Part shown: piece by piece, positions 18,000 to 21,608 of the stretch
Numbering within the stretch: position 1 is the stretch's first letter
Layout of the letters: every line of letters starts with the position of its first letter
IMG/VR virus record: IMGVR_UViG_3300030328_002325
Location: 1 to 22,695 of that record
Source of the DNA: a virus
Strand: one strand, 5' to 3'
Length of the DNA stretch: 22,695 bases
Program-made: the position numbers and the translations under genes
Notes under the pieces: generated by a model
Told to the model about the DNA's origin: nothing
Seen by the model: only the letters and a program-made list of their open reading frames with translations
Databases searched by the model: none

Positions 18000-18026
18000 G
18001 GTTAAGAATAACAATCCATCTATAAT
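18000..18026 (+). promoter_or_regulatory. Possible host sigma70-type promoter
   Basis: A perfect TATAAT (18021-18026) lies downstream of the late genes and upstream of the small-gene cluster, where an early host-polymerase promoter would be useful. The -35 is poor: GGTTAA at 18000-18005 with a 15-base spacer is the best I see. The -10 also lies in the loop and stem of an ATCCAT/ATGGAT hairpin. Weak evidence only. Confidence 0.25.
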
Positions 18027-18126
18027 GGATGTTGAATGTGGGTTCTAAGTGTTTATTTCACTTTTAAAGGCACCTACAGGACACTCATAGTGTAACCCTG
18101 AGTGCCCCTTGTCAATCATAAAAAAT

Positions 18127-18216
18127 ATGAAAAGAAGATTTAGGCGCACCGTTAGGTGCCGCCAAAGGCGTCGAAGAGAGTGCCTAAAAGCTTGCTCTCA
18201 AGGCCAACCTAAATAG
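18127..18216 (+). CDS. Candidate 29-aa arginine-rich peptide
   Basis: ATG 18127 opens a 29-codon frame whose product starts MKRRFRRTVRCRQRRRREC and ends at TAG 18214-18216. Nearly half of the first twenty residues are arginine, and there are three cysteines. Such a peptide would bind nucleic acid or acidic surfaces if made. There is no Shine-Dalgarno sequence; A-rich bases precede the start. The same DNA forms nested inverted repeats (18139-18188), so the reading frame may be a by-product of a structured RNA. I do not recognise a family. Confidence 0.3.
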   Translation: MKRRFRRTVRCRQRRRRECLKACSQGQPK

Positions 18217-18250
18217 TTTCGTTGCGTGTTGTGTGTTGTGTGTAACGCAA

Positions 18251-18286
18251 GCTTCTCGTCCCCCTTAAACGTGGGGGGCGAGGAGT
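18251..18286 (+). promoter_or_regulatory. 14-bp hairpin upstream of the 60-aa membrane-protein gene
   Basis: Bases 18251-18264 pair without interruption with 18273-18286 (three G-U pairs) around an 8-base loop. The 3' arm contains AGGAG (18281-18285), the only Shine-Dalgarno-like sequence for ATG 18305, but 19 bases away. No T-run follows. It may mask a ribosome site, stabilise the message end, or be a processing site. Confidence 0.6.
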
Positions 18287-18304
18287 TACAATATACTTAC
18301 AACT

Positions 18305-18487
18305 ATGAAAGCCATGACATTAACAGAGACTCTAGTAGTCCTGCTAATTTCAATGGTGCTCAGTCTGTGCGTTATCCAAGCCGCCTTCAAGGTATACGAA
18401 GTCATAAACGCTTGGAGAATTGACCAACACTACCAGCAAATAGTCCCACAACAGGGCCTACCAGATAGATATCTCTTAGAACCATGA
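18305..18487 (+). CDS. 60-aa single-span membrane protein with prepilin-like N-terminus
   Basis: The product begins MKAMTLTETLVVLLIS and has one apolar helix at about residues 9-30, followed by a short polar tail rich in Gln and ending in Pro. The N-terminus looks like a class III (type IV prepilin) signal: a basic residue, a small residue (Ala3) where Gly is usual, then hydrophobic-Thr-Leu-x-Glu with Glu at position +5, then the apolar stretch. It could also be an ordinary small inner-membrane anchor, or a truncated spanin-like protein. No Shine-Dalgarno sequence lies at a normal distance. The stop overlaps the next start by ATGA. I do not recognise a family. Confidence 0.6.
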   Translation: MKAMTLTETLVVLLISMVLSLCVIQAAFKVYEVINAWRIDQHYQQIVPQQGLPDRYLLEP

Positions 18488-18657
18488 GCATTAGGGGTCG
18501 TTACAACAAAGAACATAAAGTAAGAGACACTTCAGGTCTCTACATCAACAATCTGTCTTCCTCAGTAAACAAAGCGTGTGACGCTTGGTTAGAGAAAAAG
18601 GGACTCAAGGCCCCTAGCTGGAAAGAACAGATGAAATCTAAGCAGAAACCTAAATGA
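18484..18657 (+). CDS. 57-aa basic hypothetical protein
   Basis: The frame starts on an ATGA overlap with the preceding membrane-protein gene and ends on an ATGA overlap with the next gene, a chain that strongly suggests a real, co-translated unit. The product (MSIRGRYNKEHKVRDTSGLY at the start) is Lys/Arg-rich, with one cysteine and two tryptophans, and ends in a very basic tail. No signal peptide or membrane segment is present, so it should be cytoplasmic. I do not recognise a family and assign no function. Confidence 0.6.
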   Translation: MSIRGRYNKEHKVRDTSGLYINNLSSSVNKACDAWLEKKGLKAPSWKEQMKSKQKPK

Positions 18658-18821
18658 GAATCATTGATGTTTCTAAACACTGGGTGCACATACAGCGCAT
18701 AAGCCGCTTAGCATTGATTAAAAGCCATCTAGAGGAGCTTAGAGCGCACCTTAAGGGCAATGAGACAGCTCTGGGGATACTTGGGGAGCTAAAGGCCCTT
18801 TGTTTTAATAAGAAAATCTGA
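18654..18821 (+). CDS. 55-aa helical hypothetical protein
   Basis: This is the third gene of the ATGA-linked chain. The product (MRIIDVSKHWVHIQRISRLA at the start) is predicted to be nearly all helix, with regularly spaced Leu/Ile residues (LIKSHLEELRAHL, then LGILGELKAL). It could form a coiled coil or a small helical bundle and bind a partner protein. There is no signal peptide and no catalytic motif. No T-run terminator follows directly, but a GC-rich stretch with long C-runs (18846-18867) and a large stem (18896-18961) does. Confidence 0.58.
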   Translation: MRIIDVSKHWVHIQRISRLALIKSHLEELRAHLKGNETALGILGELKALCFNKKI

Positions 18822-18874
18822 GGGGGTAACGCTCTAGCGTGATTGGGGCGGCCCCCCCATACCCCCCTAGCGCA

Positions 18875-18900
18875 CACACCAGCACTAAGGACACTCAATG
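18875..18900 (+). repeat. Imperfect direct repeat, copy 1
   Basis: CACACCAG (18875-18882), eight bases, then ACACTCAATG (18891-18900). The same two words recur at 19006-19013 and 19019-19028 with a five-base gap, 119-131 bases later. Both copies end in an ATG. Confidence 0.6.
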
Positions 18901-18961
18901 CGCCCCGCCGCGCACAAAAAGAAGACCCTTTGCGCGCCTCTGGGTGGGCTGGGCGTGATTG
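18896..18961 (+). other. Large GC-rich stem-loop
   Basis: CAATGCGCCC (18896-18905) pairs with 18951-18961 (one bulged G, one G-U), enclosing CGCGCA/TGCGCG (18909-18914 with 18931-18936). A six-T run occurs at 18974-18979, 13 bases below the stem, which is too far for a standard intrinsic terminator. It may still end transcription, or mark a genome-end or processing structure. Confidence 0.5.
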
Positions 18962-18990
18962 ATTGTGTTGGCGTTTTTTGGTTCCACTAA
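18898..18990 (+). CDS. Candidate 30-aa peptide with a good ribosome binding site
   Basis: ATG 18898 has AAGGA (18887-18891) six bases upstream, one of few proper Shine-Dalgarno sites in this region. The 30-residue product starts MRPAAHKKKTLC, continues with a Gly/Val/Leu-rich part, and ends in FWFH. The coding DNA coincides with the GC-rich stem at 18896-18961, so the reading frame may be incidental. I recognise no family. Confidence 0.28.
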   Translation: MRPAAHKKKTLCAPLGGLGVIDCVGVFWFH

Positions 18991-18997
18991 GAGGACA

Positions 18998-19050
18998 CCT
19001 ACTATCACACCAGTAGCCACACTCAATGTGTGTGTGTGGTGTGTTGTGTT
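18998..19050 (+). promoter_or_regulatory. Shared leader element, copy 1 (CCTACTATCAC box plus GT-rich tract)
   Basis: CCTACTATCAC (18998-19008) is followed about 20 bases later by a GT-rich tract with TGTGTGTGG and TGTTGTGTT that runs directly into ATG 19051. The same arrangement precedes ATG 20891. CCACAC/GTGTGG (19017-19022 with 19034-19039) can form a small hairpin. No Shine-Dalgarno sequence is present. The element may be an early promoter or an untranslated leader controlling initiation. Confidence 0.5.
19006..19028 (+). repeat. Imperfect direct repeat, copy 2
   Basis: CACACCAG and ACACTCAATG separated by five bases; see copy 1 at 18875-18900. This copy lies within the leader of the 66-aa gene and lacks the AAGGA present in copy 1. 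Confidence 0.6.
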
Positions 19051-19251
19051 ATGTCTATAGAAACCACAGACAATACCATAGCTCCTTATGCGCACTACGT
19101 CTCACCATTCGTGCGTATCAAAGGCCCTCTGCCAACCAAGCAACAAGGCTCAGCACACAAGCCACAACAAGCTACACCAATAGCTCCACAAGTAGCTATC
19201 ACAGTAGTAGTCAACGCCAAGCCTGATGAGCACAGTAGCTACTGGCAGTAA
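19051..19251 (+). CDS. 66-aa hypothetical protein
   Basis: ATG 19051 directly follows the GT-rich leader. The product begins MSIETTDNTIAPYAHYVSPF, is rich in Pro, Ala, Thr and Gln in the middle, and ends in SSYWQ; no membrane segment or catalytic motif is visible. Frames starting earlier at 19026 or 19030 would translate the GT-rich tract into Cys/Val repeats and are unlikely. An early phage takeover peptide would fit the position, but this is inference. I recognise no family. Confidence 0.5.
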   Translation: MSIETTDNTIAPYAHYVSPFVRIKGPLPTKQQGSAHKPQQATPIAPQVAITVVVNAKPDEHSSYWQ

Positions 19252-19491
19252 CAGTCCGCTGCTCCTCAGTCACCTGTATGTCCTCGCTCACCGACCTTGC
19301 GCAAGCATTGGTGTAGTGCGGGCTTAGGCGTAAGTTGCTCGTCTTTGCGTATCCCAAATGACTCTAGCTTCTGCGTCATGGCCATACTCAGCACTGTCCA
19401 TTCAAGCTTTCAAAACAAGCCCTCAGAACTGCCATGCCACACATAAACATGAAGTAGTTCGTTTTTAACTATCATCAAAGCAGAACTCACA
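19252..19491. other. Intergenic stretch without supported genes
   Basis: Only very short frames occur here, for example 36 codons at 19358-19468 and 22 codons from 19378, all without ribosome sites or recognisable products. A 10-bp palindrome, CTTGCGCAAG, lies at 19296-19305. I see no tRNA, promoter or terminator. Confidence 0.4.
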
Positions 19492-19626
19492 ATGTCTTTC
19501 AACAGCCTATCCATGCCCCTGCTTTGGGCTTTGTTTGTTGTCAGATATTTTCATGGGTTCTCTTTGGTTCTTTTTTTGCCCTTGGTTGCACTTAGTGCAG
19601 GGCAAAAGAAGAGAACCTGCACATAA
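19492..19626 (+). CDS. Candidate 44-aa hydrophobic protein
   Basis: ATG 19492 opens a 44-codon frame ending two bases before the next gene. The product starts MSFNSLSMPLLWALFVVRYF; apolar residues dominate positions 8-36, enough for one long or two short membrane segments, and it ends in a basic, Cys-containing tail (GQKKRTCT). Close abutment with the following gene and a positive-inside tail are in its favour. Against it, there is no Shine-Dalgarno site, and a T-rich inverted repeat (19556-19617) lies inside the frame and could by itself give a hydrophobic translation. Confidence 0.35.
   Translation: MSFNSLSMPLLWALFVVRYFHGFSLVLFLPLVALSAGQKKRTCT
19556..19617 (+). promoter_or_regulatory. Long inverted repeat just upstream of the 101-aa gene
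   Basis: GGTTCTCTT (19556-19564) pairs with AAGAGAACC (19609-19617), TTTTGCCCT (19574-19582) with AGGGCAAAA (19599-19607), and GCAC with GTGC at the tip (19588-19598). T-runs lie on the 5' side and A-runs on the 3' side, so it is not an intrinsic terminator on this strand. It ends 11 bases before ATG 19629. Confidence 0.65.
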
Positions 19627-19628
19627 CC

Positions 19629-19934
19629 ATGGAAAATACATCCGACACAAAGACAGCCCACACTAGGGGCATCGCTACGCTTGAAAGAATCATTGACAGC
19701 CGCGCCGGCTGCACTGAGTTCCACTTCGACGATGAGAAAAACGAGCACTACTTCAAAGTATCTGAGTGGCCTGACAATCCTGAAGACGTTTTGAAGGGAG
19801 CTAAAATCGGTCAGAGCTTCAAGTATGGCATTAGCCGCAGGGAAGCCAGAGTCACAAGGGACGCAAAAGGACACGAGCAACTCACTCCTGCCCGGACTGA
19901 CACCACTATCATGCGCAAAATCGCCTCCGAGTAA
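19629..19934 (+). CDS. 101-aa hypothetical protein, first gene of the early-type block
   Basis: The product begins MENTSDTKTAHTRGIATLER and is mixed charged and soluble. It carries the segment CTEFHFDDEKNEHYFKVSEW near residues 28-47 and a basic ISRREARVTRDAKGHE stretch near 68-83. I do not recognise a family. No Shine-Dalgarno site precedes ATG 19629; instead a long hairpin ends 11 bases upstream. The stop shares one base with the next start (TAATG), so the two genes are probably translated together. Codons favour C at third positions. Confidence 0.65.
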   Translation: MENTSDTKTAHTRGIATLERIIDSRAGCTEFHFDDEKNEHYFKVSEWPDNPEDVLKGAKIGQSFKYGISRREARVTRDAKGHEQLTPARTDTTIMRKIASE

Positions 19935-20677
19935 TGGAGATACAGATAACAGAGGCACAGCGGAGAGCGTCATTAGCGGCGCTCTCCGCTCCTTCGCGCC
20001 CGGAGATATACGCTGGGGTCAAGAAAGACCCCAACCAATGGATTCCTCCCACAAACCCTTACTACGACGAAAAGGGTAAGCTACGTAAACCTGCAAGAGC
20101 ACTGGTTTACCAGATGGCAGCCGCATACGTTAACTATCATCTCAGACCAGTTTACCGTTATGTGCTTTCTAACCTCTCACCCAAAGAAGCTAAGAAGTTC
20201 CTCAACGAACTTGCAGACACAGTCGTAGAGGACTGGGAATACGCAGTCGGTGACATACGAGGCATCGACTCTCCTAACGTATTCAGCAACGCAGCTATCG
20301 ACGACCTTCAGACAGGCTACAAGCCAGAGCAGCTCCCTCTCACCAAGGTTGACCCTCCAACCATGCGCCCGTGGAACTGGCGTCCACCCGGTGACGAGCC
20401 AGAAGTCTTAAACTATATGCATAATCCTCTATCTCTCGAACAATTCGACGAGTTCGGTGAGGAATATATCGCACTGGAACAAGAGACTTCTGACTACAAC
20501 CGTCTACAGCGACTCCTCGACTGGCGGGATGACCTTCACACTATCACCGATGAGCGCCAAATAGAACCTGACATAGACGAACCAGAGTTCGGTTATCCAG
20601 ATGACGTTGTAACCTATGAGAACAACTACTCAGCGCTCATCAAAGGCGGCAGAACCGAATGGCCTCAACTCGACTAA
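19934..20677 (+). CDS. 247-aa hypothetical acidic protein
   Basis: The product starts MEIQITEAQRRASLAALSAP. It has a central helical region (ALVYQMAAAYVNYHLRPVYR, near residues 56-75, then LSPKEAKKFLNELAD) and a long, Pro/Asp/Glu-rich C-terminal half that is probably extended or disordered. No signal peptide, zinc motif or Walker motif is visible, and I do not recognise a family. Translation is probably coupled to the preceding gene through TAATG. The acidic, proline-rich tail could be a partner-binding or DNA-mimic segment, but that is speculation. A 30-bp direct repeat begins 11 bases after its stop. Confidence 0.68.
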   Translation: MEIQITEAQRRASLAALSAPSRPEIYAGVKKDPNQWIPPTNPYYDEKGKLRKPARALVYQMAAAYVNYHLRPVYRYVLSNLSPKEAKKFLNELADTVVEDWEYAVGDIRGIDSPNVFSNAAIDDLQTGYKPEQLPLTKVDPPTMRPWNWRPPGDEPEVLNYMHNPLSLEQFDEFGEEYIALEQETSDYNRLQRLLDWRDDLHTITDERQIEPDIDEPEFGYPDDVVTYENNYSALIKGGRTEWPQLD

Positions 20678-20687
20678 CCTATCGAGT

Positions 20688-20717
20688 CGCCAAGAAACTA
20701 GGCTCGCTATCGCTCGC
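20688..20717 (+). repeat. Perfect 30-bp direct repeat, copy 1
   Basis: The 30 bases beginning CGCCAAGAAACTAGG and ending GCTATCGCTCGC are identical to 20740-20769. The flanking bases differ on both sides. The period is 52 bp with a 22-bp spacer. A partial copy of the GGCTCGC core recurs at 20779-20785. Confidence 0.95.
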
Positions 20718-20739
20718 GAACACTCATGAACCAACCATC

Positions 20740-20769
20740 CGCCAAGAAACTAGGCTCGCTATCGCTCGC
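20740..20769 (+). repeat. Perfect 30-bp direct repeat, copy 2
   Basis: This is identical to 20688-20717. The following 45 bases continue in C-rich, CGCTC-containing sequence (20779-20803). Together the copies fill most of the gap between the 247-aa gene and the shared leader element at 20834. Confidence 0.95.
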
Positions 20770-20833
20770 CGACATTCCGGCTCGCACTCTCCGCTCCGCT
20801 CCAAGGCTCACCGGACAACCCACCGCGCCGCCC

Positions 20834-20890
20834 CCTACTATCACGATTGCGCCCAGCATATACCTGTGTGTGGTTTGTTTGTTGTGTATT
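20834..20890 (+). promoter_or_regulatory. Shared leader element, copy 2 (CCTACTATCAC box plus GT-rich tract)
   Basis: CCTACTATCAC (20834-20844), 20 bases of unrelated sequence, then TGTGTGTGG and TTTGTTTGTTGT running into ATG 20891. The box-to-start distance is 57 bases, against 53 in the copy at 18998. The gap sequence is not conserved, which points to selection on the box and the GT-rich tract. No Shine-Dalgarno sequence is present. Confidence 0.5.
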
Positions 20891-20980
20891 ATGAAGATAA
20901 CCTTAAATCAGCTCTTAGAGTTCCTTAAGTGTGACTGTAAACCAACAGACACATTCGACGTTTCAAATGGAATGACATGA
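20891..20980 (+). CDS. 29-aa peptide behind the shared leader
   Basis: ATG 20891 directly follows the GT-rich tract. The product begins MKITLNQLLEFLKCDC and continues to a polar C-terminus; it has an amphipathic helix-like start and two cysteines. The same frame is open back to ATG 20726. That extension would translate the direct repeat, a Pro/Thr-rich stretch and the GT tract into Cys/Val/Leu, which looks unnatural. I therefore prefer the short gene, by analogy with the gene at 19051. Function unknown. Confidence 0.42.
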   Translation: MKITLNQLLEFLKCDCKPTDTFDVSNGMT

Positions 20981-20986
20981 CTAGCT

Positions 20987-21030
20987 GCTACATTCGCCAA
21001 CCGTGACGTTGGCAACCATGACAATGTAGC
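20987..21030 (+). promoter_or_regulatory. Nested hairpin four bases before a start codon
   Basis: GCTACATT (20987-20994) and AATGTAGC (21023-21030) form a perfect 8-bp outer stem. GCCAAC (20996-21001) and GTTGGC (21008-21013) form a perfect 6-bp inner stem with a 6-base loop. The structure fills the gap between two genes and would occupy the ribosome-binding position of ATG 21035. Confidence 0.65.
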
Positions 21031-21034
21031 TCAT

Positions 21035-21370
21035 ATGCGTAACTATCAACACTTCTTCTCATGCCCTACACACCCGTATACAAGCGTAGACAAAGCATAC
21101 GCAGATTTTTGCACAGAGTTTGAAGACAAAGTAGAAACCCTGCACGACAAATACATACACAACGACGCAGACACATCAGGATTTCTCCTCGAAGCAGACG
21201 GCGCTCCTAGACGCATCATCTATCATCCACCAGTTCTCAACACAAACCAACTAATAGAATACATCAACATACTAATAAAAGGCCGCAAGCCATCCTACGT
21301 AGCCACCCGTGCTGCGTTTGACTTCGAACAAAAAACATTCATCAACGATGACTACACCACAACCACCTAA
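21035..21370 (+). CDS. 111-aa hypothetical protein
   Basis: The product begins MRNYQHFFSCPTHPYTSVDK and is acidic and aromatic-rich, with a helical central part (VDKAYADFCTEFEDKVETLH, about residues 18-37) and an RRIIYHPPVLNTNQLIEYIN segment near 59-78. It ends in an unusual run of threonines. No signal peptide, membrane segment or known motif is visible. There is no Shine-Dalgarno site; a nested hairpin ends four bases upstream of the ATG. It precedes a small helical gene after seven bases (or overlaps it by 23 if that gene starts at 21348). Confidence 0.62.
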   Translation: MRNYQHFFSCPTHPYTSVDKAYADFCTEFEDKVETLHDKYIHNDADTSGFLLEADGAPRRIIYHPPVLNTNQLIEYINILIKGRKPSYVATRAAFDFEQKTFINDDYTTTT

Positions 21371-21377
21371 AGGTCGT

Positions 21378-21542
21378 ATGACCGCAATAGACCGTATAGA
21401 GCTAGAGAAAAAAGCAACTCAAGTATGCACACTACAGCAAGCAGAACACCTCAGAAAAGAATACCTATCATATAGACAAACAGGTATGAAAGACTGGAAC
21501 AGATTCGTTCAAGAAACTACAATCCGTAACTCTCTCGTATAA
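21378..21542 (+). CDS. 54-aa helical hypothetical protein
   Basis: The product starts MTAIDRIELEKKATQVCTLQ and is strongly helical and charged, with no membrane segment. I chose ATG 21378 because AAAGG (21369-21373) lies four bases upstream and the gene then begins just after the previous stop. ATG 21348 would add ten residues (MTTPQPPKGR) and overlap the previous gene by 23 bases, so the start is not certain. I recognise no family. Confidence 0.52.
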   Translation: MTAIDRIELEKKATQVCTLQQAEHLRKEYLSYRQTGMKDWNRFVQETTIRNSLV

Positions 21543-21608
21543 TTTCTATAACACATAAAACAATGGACACCACCAACACAAGCAATAACGCCTAGCCCTG
21601 TATCAGTC
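21543..21608. other. Short gap before the DUF932 gene
   Basis: An AT-rich stretch (21543-21563) is followed by a 10-codon frame (21564-21596) that could be a leader peptide but has no support. There is no Shine-Dalgarno sequence before ATG 21609. Confidence 0.35.

Larger units (their letters stand above)
17943..18304. other. Gene-poor structured region after the late genes
   Basis: No supported long gene lies here. It holds a series of short inverted repeats: two mutually exclusive hairpins at 17968-17982 and 17972-17990 (CTCTAAG/CTTAGAG), ATCCAT/ATGGAT at 18014-18030, CACTCA/TGAGTG at 18082-18104, nested stems at 18139-18188, TTGCGT/ACGCAA at 18222-18250, and a 14-bp stem at 18251-18286. 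It also holds a TATAAT hexamer and a GT-rich tract (18222-18243). None of the stems is followed by a T-run, so none looks like a classical terminator. In T7-like genomes the end of the late block adjoins the terminal repeat. Confidence 0.5.

Noticed and set aside
13787-18090. CACTCATAG at 13787 and 18082 as a T7-type polymerase promoter core
   Set aside because: It is only nine shared bases, the flanks are unrelated, and the core differs from the usual CACTATAG or CACTAAAG form.
18136-18210. Possible tRNA in the structured region
   Set aside because: No T-loop GTTCGA-type sequence, no acceptor stem of seven pairs at proper distance, and no D-loop pattern.
18226-18423. 65-codon frame starting GTG through the GT tract and hairpin
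   Set aside because: It overlaps the 60-aa membrane-protein gene in another frame, begins with Cys/Val codons from the GT tract, and is not part of the ATGA chain.
18305-18657. Spanin pair (Rz/Rz1-like)
   Set aside because: The first protein is too short and lacks a periplasmic coiled coil; the second has no lipoprotein signal. The pair also lies outside the lysis block.
18895-19095. 66-codon minus-strand frame over the GC-rich stem and GT tract
   Set aside because: Its sequence is dictated by CA-repeat and stem DNA (His/Thr runs), with no ribosome site and no neighbours on that strand.
19551-19973. 140-codon reading frame on the minus strand
   Set aside because: It runs opposite two coupled plus-strand genes and through the long inverted repeat; its product is low-complexity and unlike any family I know. 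All supported genes are on the plus strand.
20688-20769. CRISPR-like repeat-spacer-repeat
   Set aside because: There are only two copies, one 22-bp spacer, no cas genes, and no dyad symmetry typical of CRISPR repeats.
20659-20928. 89-codon frame across the 30-bp repeats
   Set aside because: It starts inside the 247-aa gene in another frame, has low-complexity Arg/His/Ser composition, and no ribosome site.
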